The notes under the pieces: model-generated | Database searches by the model: none | The model's input: only the letters and a program-made list of their open reading frames with translations | Told to the model about the DNA's origin: nothing | Made by a program: the position numbers and the translations under genes | Shown: positions 24,001 to 34,528 of the stretch, in pieces | Layout: every line of letters begins with the position of its first letter | Numbering within the stretch: position 1 is the first letter of the stretch | Source: Thecamonas trahens ATCC 50062 | Taxonomy: Eukaryota > Apusozoa > Apusomonadida > Apusomonadidae | DNA: 64,000 bases | Direction of reading: 5' to 3' | NCBI RefSeq assembly: GCF_000142905.1 | Contig: NW_013657622.1 | Span: 35,180-99,179 of the forward strand

Positions 24001-26204
24001 ACAGCAGGCGCGATGCTCGTCGCCAGCGTGCGGACCGCACTCGCCACCGGGGGCTCGCCCGTCCCCTCGGCTGCAGCTGCGAGCATGTCGTCAACCACGC
24101 CGCTGACCCGGTCCACGACGCCCACAGGCAGCGCGCCGCTCGGTGCCGCAGACACCACCGCCGCCCATGCCGCCATCGAGCCGGCGGTGGCATCCAGCAG
24201 CGCGGTGAGCGTTGCCTCGGGATCGGCGGCAATGTACAGCTTAAAGGCCGGCAGAAAGGTAGCCAGAGCGGCTTTTGCGCCTGCTGCCGACACCTCGGCA
24301 GCAAACGGCTCCCAAAGCCAGGTACCGTCGCGGAGCGACGGATCGAGCTCGTCGAGCGTGACCAGGCCCGAGGACAGAACCCGCGCCAGCAGCGCTGTCG
24401 ACGCCATCGGGTCTGCGCCGGTGTCCGCGGCGAGCGCTGCAAGGAGCGAGCGGGCAAAGATGCCTGCCGCGTTGGCCGCGCCGGCCTCGGCGCCTCCCGT
24501 GACCACGACCACAGACGCAGCCCGGACTGACGCATCGCCCAGCCGCGGTCGCCAGCTCGCGTCCACCACCTCTTGCCAGCCCAGCATCAGGTCTGGGTCA
24601 CGCTCAATCATTCGCAGCAGCCGCAGCAGCGCCGAGACGACCGACTCTGGAAGTGCAGCCGCAGTCTCTGCTTTGGCCTCGGCCGGGAAGGCCAGGTCAA
24701 GCCAGGGGCCCAGCACCTCGCCCACACTCACCAGCGATCGCGAGAGCAGCAGCGCCGCCACCTCGAGGTAAGCCACCTCGAGCGGGACCGGCGCGTCGCG
24801 GCCGTGGCCGGGTGCGGCGGCGGCACCTGCCAGGATCGCCGGAAGCAGCGCCGTCGAAACCAAGTCGCCGCCTAGCGGCGAGACCACCGCTGCAAACGGG
24901 AGCAGGACCGGGATGGTTGCGCCTAGCGCTCCCGACCCGCCGCTCGCCAGGTACGGCACCACATGCGTTGTGATAAAGGCGTCGATGTCAAGCGCGGTGG
25001 CGGTGGCACCAGCGTCCGTTGACAGCGCCGCCAGCAGCGCATCCCACATCGGCGGGAGCTTGCGGACCACAAGCGGCGGGCGAAAGGCATCAGCGAAGAG
25101 TGCCGCGTGCGGAAGGACAAACGAGGCCAGTGTGTCTGGGAGCGACGTCGCCAGCGCCCGCATCAGCTTGTAAACCGCCGGCAGGCCGGCGTCTGGGACA
25201 GCGGCAAAGAGCTCCGGGACGCGGTTGGCGGCAAGGTACGACGGGAGGTCGACCTTGGCCAGCGTCTCGGCGTCGGCCAGGTCGACGAAGACCGCCAGCG
25301 CCGACAGCGACGCCGCCTGCAGCGCCTGCAGCCGCTCGGCGCCGGCCTGGCGCGACGTCGGCACCAGCGCCAACAGCGAGTCCAGATCCAGAGTCAGGTT
25401 GTACCCGAGGAAGGCCAAGAGGGCCTTGGCGGTGAACTTCATGGCCGGGGCGCGCTTTGCGGGCGCAAAGGCGGCATCAAAGGCGACCTTGGCCGCGCTC
25501 GCCACCTCGTGCGAAGCATCGCCGAGCGCGCACAGCCACGGGCCCATCAGCGGGCGGATGACCTTGGCCAGGCTCGGCCCAGCAGCGTCGACAACGTCAA
25601 CTAGCGTCTGATTGAGCTGCAGGCGGACAGCCCGCGAGTCATCGATGTACAGCTTGAGATAGACGTCGGTCCACGCCGCCAGCAGCGCTTCCATCCTTGC
25701 CTTGGCCGATGCCTTGTCCTTGTGGATCCTCACGCCTGAAGAGGCCGTCACCTTGGTCGTCGTCTTGCTCGACGTGGTGGACTTGCTGGCCGCCACATGA
25801 TCGGCAGCGGTGTAGAAGAGCGGGCCGATGGCACGGAGGCCCTTGACCATGGTACCCTTGTCCTTCTTGGCCACCTTTGAGAAGACGACCTTGTCCTCGG
25901 GAGAGAGACCCTGCACAGCGACCGAATGGAGCAATGAGCCTACACGAGGAATGCTTGCACCCGAATTATTTCCGCCATTGCCATTGCCCGAACCGCCACT
26001 TTGGGAAGAGCCAGCCATACCACCGCCTCCACCACGTTCTCCTCCTCCTCCGCCTCCTCCGCCTCCTCCACCAACACCGCTAACTCCTCCTCCTCCGCCG
26101 ACTCGGCCGACTCGTGCCAGACTCGCTCCGCTGCTCCGTCCGCCACCAAATCCAATGAAACCTGTGCCTGTCTTGGCTATCTTCTTCTTGGCCCGACGTG
26201 CCAT
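21019..26204 (-). CDS. LTN1: Listerin-type E3 ubiquitin ligase (ribosome quality control)
   Basis: Listerin ubiquitylates nascent chains stalled on 60S ribosomal subunits. The N-terminus has the family's GFIGFGG motif (residues about 15-21), followed by a Gly-rich linker and long alpha-helical HEAT/ARM-like repeats. The C-terminus has the RING-CH-like domain: CPICYYVL, then CKQKFHAACLYTWF, then CPMCRSPF at the very end, as in known Listerins. The N-terminal frame is good to KATLDVLT near 23515, and the continuation DWPAEMGLEALVAY is in a second frame displaced as if one base were missing, so the gene is one unit with a frame break at about 23505-23530. A 26-nt GT-AG stretch there would also restore the frame but is very short for an intron. 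The total, about 1728 residues, matches the family (about 1560-1770). I start at the Met at 26204 because MARRAKKKIAKTGTGFIGFG is family-like. Confidence 0.88.
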
Positions 26205-27321
26205 GCTTGGCGGAAGGGGAAGGGCGAGCGAGAGGAGTATTACGCTTCTTCGTCTTGTCCTTCACCTCGTCGTCCGACTCGCCAGCTTGGCAGGTCGCGG
26301 GATGGGATCGGGTCGAATGCGTTCGGATGCGGTTCCGAGGGGAGGTGGGGGGTGGGGGGTGGTATAGCAAAAAATTGTTGGTACAGATTGGGTTGGCTAC
26401 TAGGTTGAGTGCATGTGCATGTGATGGGGGGGGCAACGCGGCTCGACTTGGTTGGGTGCTTCGGCTTGATTGTTAAGGGATACTGTCAGCGTCGCGATCG
26501 TCGATGCTGTGGCCGCTCGGAGGCTCGAGCAGACCAGACAGTCCGGAGCGGGATGAATCGACTCGTTAATTTTATGATCAAGCGAGAGCTGTGGCCGCAT
26601 CACTCACATCCCGATCATGACGCAGTCAGCGCCCGATCTGCAACATGCGTGGTTGTCTGCGCCTGCAGACACGTTTGGGATGGTTGTAAAGGAGCGTCTG
26701 GATCGGATGCGGACACCCTTCTTTGGCTATAATGAGCGCACTAGCTCGCGTAGCTCACCAGTGCAAGTCTCCAGCACCTGCCGCCCGACCGACGCCTGCC
26801 AGCATGGTCTCCGCCCAACAGCATGCTCGCTCTCGCCCCAAGTACTTGCTCGGTGTGCCCCCGTACACCTCCTTCACTACATGCCGCACGTGCTGACGTT
26901 CAGCAGCAGCACGTGCGTGGAAGGGATCTAAAAATTCTCAAGAACTTGCCTAGCCGCCCTCCCTTGTCCCCTACACCCTCCCTGCAGTCATGGTCACATC
27001 TCGTCCCAGACACGCCACCGTATACTACTTTCTACTCTATAAGAAGTTTATGCGTACTCTGATCGGGAGCACAGTTGCCGTGACGCGTCCGTGCGTGGCA
27101 TAGGGCAGGATGCACGGATGTGGGCGGGGCTTGGAAAAAGCGAAAAAAATATATGTCCGAAACAGCCGAGATGGCGACCTCGTGGACTGGAGAAGCGGTG
27201 GCCGACGGGGGGAGGAGGCGGGGGGAGGACTTTGGAGAGGTGGGACACCCCACTCCATCCCCACCACGGGACACCAACCCGAGTACCGCATACTGTACTT
27301 GTAGTTGACTACATTGGGAAG
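26205..27321. promoter_or_regulatory. Divergent intergenic region between Listerin and F-BAR/RhoGAP genes
   Basis: About 1.1 kb. Directly upstream of Listerin (on its strand) is a pyrimidine-rich leader. The rest has G runs near 26341-26363 and 26425-26433, and short open frames (about 26409-26931) whose codon use and translations show no domain. No tRNA-like fold was found. It probably carries both promoters. Confidence 0.5.
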
Positions 27322-29766
27322 ATGGTACGTTCATAGCTGCTTCCATGCCTGTGGTTGAGGTCTGGGAACGTGGCCTTGGGAGGGGGAGGGGGCGAGGAGG
27401 CGGCGATGGGCGGAAGCTGGTGATCATGGACGAACGAACGAACGAACGAACGAACGAACGAACGAACGAACGAACGAACGATTGGCGACGTCTTTGATCA
27501 TTCTCTCGATAACATGATCGATACGTGTCCCAACGATTATTTTCTCAACAACATGATCGATTACTGCACCCAACAACATGATCGGGTACTGCACCCAACA
27601 ACATGATCGGGTACTGCACCCAACAACATGATCGGGTACTGCACCCAACAACATGATCGGGTACTGCACCCAACAACATGATCGGGTACTGCACCCAACA
27701 ACATGATCGGGTACTGCACCCAACAACATGATCGGGTACTGCACCCAACAACATGATCGGATACTGCACCCAACAACATGATCGGATACTGCACCCAACA
27801 ACATGATCGGGTACTGCACCCAACAACATGATCGGGTACTGCACCCAACAACATGATCGGTTACCTCGGCATCTCCCATCAACGCCATCGATCAACCCCC
27901 CTCCTCCCCCCCCTTCCCCCTCCGCTGCAGCGACGACTCACCTATCCATCCATCTAATGACGCACAGGCCTCCCTCACCGCCGGCTCGTCGGCGCACATT
28001 CCCGATACGATTGCAGCCAAGCGGGCTGCAGCGCGATACGAGCTGCGCAAGGAGTCTGGCATGCTCGCAGAGCTGACAGCAACGGTAGCGACGGCTGTTG
28101 GCGGTGACACGGTGTATGCCACCCAGCTGTGGGACGTGCCGGAGAAGGTTCACGACAACTGCGCAGCCATGCTTGAGGCGACCAACGAGGTAGCGGCCTA
28201 CTGGCGGGCGCGCGCTGCCATCGAGGCCGACTACGCCGCCGCCCTCGCCAAGCTCTCCAAGTCGACCAAGGACAAGGCCTCGTTTGTGAACGTGCCCGGC
28301 TGGAACCGCCTCGTGCCGCTGCTTGACGTCGAAGCGACCCAGCACGCCGAGCTGGCCACCGAGATGGTCGACCAGCTACATGCACAGCTCTCCGAATTTG
28401 CCTCGACCATGGACACCAACCTCAAGCTCCTGGGCAAGGTCCACCGCTCGCTTGTCAAGGACGCCGCTTCGGCTGCAGACAACGCGTCCAAGCTCGAGTC
28501 CAAGTACATCTCTGCGGCGCAGGCCGAGGAGATTGCCTCGTCCGAGCTCCGCGTCGCCGTCACCAACAAGGCCAAGGCGTCCAAGATTGCCAAGCTCGAG
28601 AAGGACGTGGGTAAGAAGGCCAAGGCTGTGGCCGAGGCCCAGGAAAAGTACGTCGCCGCCATCGACGAGGCCAATGCAATTCAACGCAAGCAGTTTGCCC
28701 TCCTCTCGTCGTACGAGTCTCTCGAGCTTCGCCGCGACGAGCGGACCATCCAGCAGCTCAACCTTTACCTCGAGCTCCGCGCTCTCTCCCTCGACAAGGT
28801 CGCCGCTGCCGCCGAGGCCGCCCAGGATGCCATCTCCTCGCACCATCCGACCGAGAACCTGGAGCTTTTGCCACCGAGCACGCCTCGGGCGAGCCGCGCC
28901 CGCTGCCCGCTGTCCCCGTCGAGTACCGCCAGGGCGAGCTCTCCGAGAAGCAGGCCGCCAAGCTCGCTAAGATCCGCTCGCAGCTCGATCCCGAGGCCGT
29001 CGCCGTCTTTGGTGTCGAGCTTGAAGACCTCATGGCCCGCCAGGCGCCCGACGCGCCTGACGCCGCCATCCCGGCCGTCCTCGACATCCTCATCGAGACG
29101 CTCCGTGCTGCCAAGCCCGAAGCCGCCGAAGGCGTCTTCCGTGTTCCAGGCGACGCCACTGCCATCATCCACCTCAAGGCCGAGCTCGACTCGGGCGCCG
29201 ACACCCTGGCCACCACCGATGTCCACGTCGCCGCAGGCCTCCTCAAGCTCTGGTTCCGCGAGCTTCCCACCCCGCTCATTCCGCCCAACCTCTATGACGA
29301 CTTTGTGGCCAACGACGGTGCCGCCGTCGCCGCCGTCTTTGACCGCCTCCCGCAGGTCAACCGCGACGTTGCCCTCCGCCTCGTCTCCTTCTTGGGCGAG
29401 CTCTGCACCGATCCGGCCATTGTCGAAATCACCAAGATGTCCGACGAGAACATGGCCATGGTCTTCACGCCCTCCTTCCTCCGGACGCCCTCGGACGACC
29501 CCATGGCCATCATGAACGCCCAGGCTGCCGAGCAAAAGGCCGTCCTCGCCCTCCTCCGCCACATCCTCGCCATTCCGGACCCCAACGCACCCGCACAGGA
29601 GGCCTCTCAAGACAACGCTGCGCTGCCACCGCCGCCCTCCTCGGCCCCGCCGCCGCTCCTCCCCACCCCGGCCCTCCCGCCGCCGCCCTCTCACCCGCCC
29701 CCGCCCGAGGCCACCAACGAGGTCCTCCCGCCGCCGCCCTCGCATCCGCCGCCGCCCGATGCCTAA
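27322..29766 (+). CDS. F-BAR and RhoGAP domain protein (RGD1-like architecture)
   Basis: The F-BAR helical domain (from AAKRAAARYELRKESG through about residue 290, with WDVPEKVHDNCAAMLEATNE) binds and curves membranes. The RhoGAP domain follows, with its arginine finger in EGVFRVPGD and the later KMSDENMAMVFTPSFLR, and stimulates GTP hydrolysis by Rho-type GTPases. The tail is Pro-rich (PPPPSHPPPP), likely SH3 or WW ligands. The coding exon is open from 27968 after an acceptor CGCACAG, with no in-frame Met until 28061. I propose exon 1 as just ATG at 27322-27324 followed by a GTACGT donor, giving MASLTAGSSAHIPD. Alternatives are a start at 28061, or an acceptor at 27930 with an unseen exon 1. 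A frame break at the T run 28866-28869 (one T missing) separates the two domains; adding one T reads through as ELFATEHASGEPRPLP. The stop overlaps TAAACG. Confidence 0.8.
27428..27484 (+). repeat. AACG tetranucleotide microsatellite
   Basis: About 13 tandem copies of AACG within the proposed intron. Confidence 0.95.
27549..27866 (+). repeat. 25-bp minisatellite, about 13 copies
   Basis: Unit of 25 bp containing ACATGATCGGGTACTGCACC followed by CAACA, with G/A or G/T variants after ATCG. Copies are nearly identical, with no unique spacers. Open reading on all three minus frames (repeated Cys, Trp, Ile, Met words) is a by-product of the repeat. Confidence 0.95.
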
Positions 29767-29899
29767 ACGCATCCCCCCCCCGTCCCTACTCACCACACAA
29801 TCTCCCTCTACCCACCCACCACCTCCGCCTCGCCCCTCCCAACAAACGCCATCCTTGCCCACACATATGTTCATTTCATTGCGCTCGGCTTGTTGCCGT

Positions 29900-32800
29900 C
29901 TACACGTTCGATCCGCCCGAGCCCGACACGGCGCCCGAGTCAGACGACGGGGCAGCGACGTGGGCAACAACCGCTGCCGAATCATCGTCATCGTCATCGT
30001 CATCGTTCCCTTGGTCGGCGTCGCTGCCGCTGCCGCTGTCGCTGCCGCTACCGCTGCCGGTGGTGGCGACGGCACCGGTCCCGGTTCCACCCAGCGATGC
30101 TACCGAGCTCTCGGTATCGGTATCGTCAAGGGTGATGAGGACAGCGGGCCGGCGGCGGCGAGGGCCCGAGTTCTTGCGGAGCGACTTAGTGCTCGAAGCC
30201 GAGTTCTTGCGGCCAGCAGGCCCATTGGGCGTTGACGGCCGGCGCTTGGCGAGAACTTCCTCGTCGACGGCGCGGGCCTCGCCCTCGGACACGTCGACGA
30301 GGGCGACGGACATGCGGCGCTTGGACGACGAGGCTGAGAGATGGTGGCGGGCGTAGGGGAGAGACGACGAGTCGACCGAGGTGTCCGAGTCCATGGTGCC
30401 TGCGGCCGAGCGCGGGGTGGTAGGCATGCCGTCATCGCCGCCGCCGCCGCCGGCCCCGCTCCCGCTCCGGCCGGCCTTGCTCTCCTCAGCCTGGGCCGCC
30501 TCGGCCTGACGGATGTCGGCAACGAGGGTAAAGATCTGCAGGACAAGGGCGGAGACAAGGCGGGTGAAGAAGAGGAGGAGGAGCGAGAGGACGGCTACAA
30601 AGTAGATGGCGGCCGCCGGGTGCGTCGCGTCCATGGTGGCGTACATGACCTGCTGCCAGTTGGAGCCGGTGCCGAGTTGGAAGAGCGTCCGCAGGGCAAC
30701 GCCAAACGAGTCAAAGGTGGCGCGGCCGCCGAGCTGGCGGGCAAAGAGCTCCATGCCGAGGACGGCAAAAAAGTAGAGAAGAGCGGCGATGCATGCAAGC
30801 GAGGGGCCGAGCGAGGGCATGACCGCCAGCAGCATCTCCACGTGCGACCGCACTGACGACGACTGGGTCAGCAGCCGGAGCGAGACAAGCGTGACTCCGG
30901 CCCACGCCACCGCGTTGCCGCCCGACTGCGGCGCGTAGTCGGCGCCGAGGTGAAAGCCGTAGGCGGTGCAAGCCACGAGCATGACGCCCGTGTCAAAGAG
31001 CGACCACACGTCCACGTAAAAGGCTGGGCCGGCGGCGAGGGCGCGGATGACGAGGTCGATGACAAAGGCGCCAAGGAAGGCGCCGGCGATGATAGTCGAC
31101 ACATCGCCCGAGGTCGGCAACGAGGCGCCGGTGACCGACGCGGCGAGGCCGCAAAAGGCAAAAAGGAGAGCCCGGTTGAGCCAGACGTACCACGACGAGA
31201 TGACGACGGCGCGGAGGGCAACGACGTGCGGCATGACATTGACGACATCGTCAAAGCGCGACGGCGGTGAGAATCGCAGGTACAGCACGTCCATGATGAC
31301 AAAGAAGCCCGACATGTCGATGGCCTCGGGCTCCTCCTCAGTCGTCAGCGACTTGAAGAGCGAGCGAAGAGTCGACGATGGCAGCGCAGGCGCAATGATG
31401 TTGCCCAGTGCGAGCATCGACGACCACGGCATGACCTCCTCCGGCAGCGCGTCCGGGCCGATGGTCTGCGACGCCGACGGCCGGGCGAGGACCAGAAAAG
31501 CGCTCGCCAGCGACGACCGCTCCTTCCACCGGTCGTAGACAACTGACGACCGCCGATGCGCCTTGTAGAACCGCATCAGCACCGCCACAATCTCCGTCGT
31601 CACCAGGTAGCCCATGAGGAGGAGGAACGAGACGAAGAAGAGCGGCGAGGCCGAGCTCACATCCGAGCCCGTGTACCAGTACCCGGGCAAGCCCTGGCCG
31701 GAGAGGACCACAAAGAGAACGAGGACGGCCGAGCCGATGTTGTCAAAGTTCTCGTACGCTGCGCCCGTCTGGAACTGCCCGCGGAAGAGGGCCACGCCGA
31801 CCAGGCCGTACGAGAAGCACGCCACGCCGATCTTGCCCAAAACAGGGACCAGTGGCCAAAAGGTGCGGATGATGGCCCGGAGCGTCGTCCGGACCCGCCG
31901 CCACCGCGCAATGAGGAAGAGCGGTCGGATGGCCCGCGAGAGCCGCAGCGGTGAGCCGGCAGCAAAGGCAATGAGGTCGCCCCAGAAAACGACCAGGCAG
32001 AGGCCGGCGACCGCGCGCCACGGCTTGCGCCAGAACCCGCTCGCCCCGTGGTGGATGATGGAGAGACCGACGTCGAGAGAAAAGACAAGAAGGACGGCAA
32101 ACTCGGTGAAGAGCAGGCCGTAGTACCGCGGCTCAAGGAGGATCGACGCGTTGCGGTACGACGCCCGCTCAAAGACAATGGCGGCGTGCTGGACCATCGA
32201 GGCGAGGAAGAGCAGCCGCATGAAGAACCACGAGTAGTGGAACTCGTACGCCGCAAATTTCCACGCCTCCTCGGGCTGCTTGGTCGCCCGTCCATTGCGA
32301 GCGTCGCGGACTGCCGATGCCGCCCGCGCCAGCGCATCCTCCAGCCCGGGCTGCATCCGGAGCCGCGACGGCGGTGCCGTGTACCGCTGCATGCCGGCCT
32401 TCCACCCGTCCTGCCGCGCGTGGAACGAGAGCGACCGCATCCGCCGCGCCATCGCCTCGTCGTCGGCACTCCGCTCGGCCTTGCGCGCCGCAATGCTCCG
32501 CCGCCCGCCTCGGCTTCCGTCGTCACCGCCCGACGCTGCCGCCGCCTGTGCAGAGCGCGCCAGCGGCGACGACCGCTTCGGCGCGTTGGGGTTCGCAGCC
32601 CGCCCGCTCCCGCCTCCGCTCCCACCGCTGATCGCTCTCCGTGCCAATAACGAGCCACCGCCAGCCGGCCCGACGGGTTCGAGCTCGATACCCTCGTTGC
32701 CTGTCCGGGCACCACCAGCATGAGCCTCCTGGGCAGCACGAGCAGCTGCGTGCATGTCTGCGGCACCACCGTCACCGGCAGCGTAGCCATCATCATCAGC

Positions 32801-33220
32801 ATGTAGCGCATCATAAGCAGCAGCAGGGTCTTCACCACGATCATGAGCTGCACGAGCTGCAGCAAAGTCTCTCCTGTTGTAGGTAGAGACGATGAGCGAG
32901 TCGAGCTTGGACGAGTCGAGATTGGTCTCGCCGAGCGTCAGTCCGAGCACAGTGTCATTAATTGAATTGCGCATGGTTGCCCGACGGTTTCGCCTCAGTT
33001 GATTTGTTCGTGCATGCAGCATCCGTCTCTTCCCGCCTCCTCCTCCTCCACCACCGACGCCACCACCGCCGCCCACTCTCTGTCGTCCGCCTCCATGTCG
33101 TCCACCGGCTGGCACTTGCCCGTCTCCTCCTCCTCCTCCTTCTAGATGACTTGTCCGACTTGGTACACTTGCTCCTCTGGGGAGCATACCCGCACGCATG
33201 TGCGGAGGGAGGTCTTCCAT
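29900..33220 (-). CDS. Two-pore-channel-like cation channel (two 6-TM domains)
   Basis: 1106 residues. A disordered N-terminal region (about 1-310, Gly/Ala/Ser-rich) is followed by domain I with S1 YSWFFMRLLFLASMVQHAA, an Arg-rich S4 around SRAIRPLFLIARWRRVRTTL, S5, a pore with VLFVVLSGQGLPGYW, and S6. Domain II follows with S1-S4, a pore containing TLFQLGTGSNWQQVM, and S6 before a coiled segment. A low-complexity tail of Ser, Gly and Asp ends the protein. Two 6-TM repeats in one chain is the TPC plan; such channels release Ca2+ or Na+ from endolysosomes and respond to PI(3,5)P2, NAADP regulators or voltage. I start at MEDLPPHMRAG (33220), not at the further upstream Met (33376), which lies in minisatellite DNA. 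A C run sits 4 bases before the ATG. Ion selectivity cannot be read with confidence. Confidence 0.8.
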   Translation of the reverse strand: MEDLPPHMRAGMLPRGASVPSRTSHLEGGGGGDGQVPAGGRHGGGRQRVGGGGGVGGGGGGGGKRRMLHARTNQLRRNRRATMRNSINDTVLGLTLGETNLDSSKLDSLIVSTYNRRDFAAARAAHDRGEDPAAAYDALHADDDGYAAGDGGAADMHAAARAAQEAHAGGARTGNEGIELEPVGPAGGGSLLARRAISGGSGGGSGRAANPNAPKRSSPLARSAQAAAASGGDDGSRGGRRSIAARKAERSADDEAMARRMRSLSFHARQDGWKAGMQRYTAPPSRLRMQPGLEDALARAASAVRDARNGRATKQPEEAWKFAAYEFHYSWFFMRLLFLASMVQHAAIVFERASYRNASILLEPRYYGLLFTEFAVLLVFSLDVGLSIIHHGASGFWRKPWRAVAGLCLVVFWGDLIAFAAGSPLRLSRAIRPLFLIARWRRVRTTLRAIIRTFWPLVPVLGKIGVACFSYGLVGVALFRGQFQTGAAYENFDNIGSAVLVLFVVLSGQGLPGYWYTGSDVSSASPLFFVSFLLLMGYLVTTEIVAVLMRFYKAHRRSSVVYDRWKERSSLASAFLVLARPSASQTIGPDALPEEVMPWSSMLALGNIIAPALPSSTLRSLFKSLTTEEEPEAIDMSGFFVIMDVLYLRFSPPSRFDDVVNVMPHVVALRAVVISSWYVWLNRALLFAFCGLAASVTGASLPTSGDVSTIIAGAFLGAFVIDLVIRALAAGPAFYVDVWSLFDTGVMLVACTAYGFHLGADYAPQSGGNAVAWAGVTLVSLRLLTQSSSVRSHVEMLLAVMPSLGPSLACIAALLYFFAVLGMELFARQLGGRATFDSFGVALRTLFQLGTGSNWQQVMYATMDATHPAAAIYFVAVLSLLLLFFTRLVSALVLQIFTLVADIRQAEAAQAEESKAGRSGSGAGGGGGDDGMPTTPRSAAGTMDSDTSVDSSSLPYARHHLSASSSKRRMSVALVDVSEGEARAVDEEVLAKRRPSTPNGPAGRKNSASSTKSLRKNSGPRRRRPAVLITLDDTDTESSVASLGGTGTGAVATTGSGSGSDSGSGSDADQGNDDDDDDDDSAAVVAHVAAPSSDSGAVSGSGGSNV

Positions 33221-33338
33221 AGTAGGGGGGGGGGGGGGGGGTAAGGAATGGGCGTGCGGTGGGGGTGTCTGTGGCCTGTGGCGTGCGGGTGAGGGGGAAG
33301 TTGGTTGGTAATTGGGTTTTCGGCGGGAAGGGGGCCCG
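33221..33338. promoter_or_regulatory. Leader region of two-pore channel with G/C homopolymer
   Basis: A run of about 17 G (33225-33241) is a C run on the channel's coding strand, 4 bases upstream of its ATG. It is followed by G-rich sequence up to the minisatellite. Confidence 0.6.
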
Positions 33339-34360
33339 CTAACGATTAACCGCAGCAACAAAACCATCGATTCCACCTGCTAACGATTAACCGCAACAAC
33401 AAAACCATCGATTCCACCTGCTAACGATTAACCGCAACAACAAAACTATCGATTCCACCTGCTAACGATTGACCGCAACAACAAAACCATCGATTCCACC
33501 TGCTAACGATTAACCGCAACAACAAAACCATCGATTCCACCTGCTAACGATTAACCGCAACAACAAAACCATCGATTCCACCTGCTAACGATTAACCGCA
33601 ACAACAAAACCATCGATTCCACCTGCTAACGATTAACCGCAACAACAAAACCATCGATTCCACCTGCTAACGATTAACCGCAACAACAAAACCATCGATT
33701 CCACCTGCTAACGATTGACCGCAACAACAAAACCATCGATTCCACCTGCTAACGATTAACCGCAACAACAAAACCATCGATTCCACCTGCTAACGATTAA
33801 CCGCAACAACAAAACCATCGATTCCACCTGCTAACGATTAACCGCAACAACAAAACCATCGATTCCACCTGCTAACGATTAACCGCAACAACAAAACCAT
33901 CGNNNNNNNNNNNNNNNNNNNNNNNNNNNNNNNNNNNNNNNNNNNNNNNNNNNNNNNNNNNNNNNNNNNNNNNNNNNNNNNNNNNNNNNNNNNNNNNNNN
34001 NNNNNNNNNNNNNNNNNNNNNNNNNNNNNNNNNNNNNNNNNNNNNNNNNNNNNNNNNNNNNNATCGATTCCACCTGCTAACGATTAACCGCAACAACAAA
34101 GCCATCGATTCCACCTGCTAACGATTAACCGCAACAACAAAACCATCGATTCCACCTGCTAACGATTAACCGCAACAACAAAGCCTACGATTCCACCTGC
34201 TAACGATTGACCGCAACAACAAAACCATCGATTCCACCTGCTAACGATTAACCGCAACAACAAAGCCTACGATTCCACCTGCTAACGATTGACCGCAACA
34301 ACAAAACCATTGATTCCACCTGCTAACGATTAACCGCAACAACAAAACCATCGATTCCCG
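33339..34360 (+). repeat. 41-bp minisatellite, about 20 or more copies, interrupted by a gap
   Basis: The period is exactly 41 bp (for example CTAACGATT at 33421 and 33462). Each unit has AACGATTAACCGC, an ACAACAAAACC A-rich part, and ATCGATTCCACC. Variants are ATTGACC for ATTAACC and GCCTACG for ACCATCG. The gap at 33903-34062 lies inside, so the true length is unknown. It lies in the divergent interval between the channel and TBC genes. Confidence 0.97.
33903..34062. other. Assembly gap (160 N) inside minisatellite
   Basis: A run of N flanked on both sides by the same 41-bp repeat. Confidence 0.99.
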
Positions 34361-34528
34361 CAATACCGTGAAAGGCCAAGCGCCCGCATATGCGACTCCA
34401 TCGTTCCCTCCGCCCCCTCGCCAATACCCACATGCGGTTCTTCGCGCAGACACAGCGTTCCATGGCCACAGCCCTCTCCACCCCCCCCCCTCCCCACCAC
34501 CACCACACCCACCACACCCACCACCACC

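Larger units (their letters stand above)
27325..27967 (+). other. Proposed first intron of F-BAR/RhoGAP gene
   Basis: Begins GTACGT immediately after an ATG and ends CGCACAG. Phase 0 on both sides. A branch-site-like CTAATGAC lies close to the acceptor. It contains an AACG microsatellite and a 25-bp minisatellite. A strong alternative acceptor, with a pyrimidine tract ending TGCAG at 27930, would need a different exon 1. Confidence 0.5.

Noticed and set aside
26409-26931. Small open frames between Listerin and F-BAR/RhoGAP genes
   Set aside because: No codon bias, no domains, odd composition; overlapping frames equally open. A tRNA was also considered here but no acceptor and T-arm pairing was found.
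27424-27895. Minus-strand open frames with repeated Cys, Trp, Met, Ile words
   Set aside because: All three frames across the 25-bp minisatellite are open and give permutations of the same repeat.
29900-33376. Upstream Met at 33376 as start of the two-pore channel
   Set aside because: The added 52 residues read through a C run and into the 41-bp minisatellite; MEDLPPHMRAG at 33220 is a better start.
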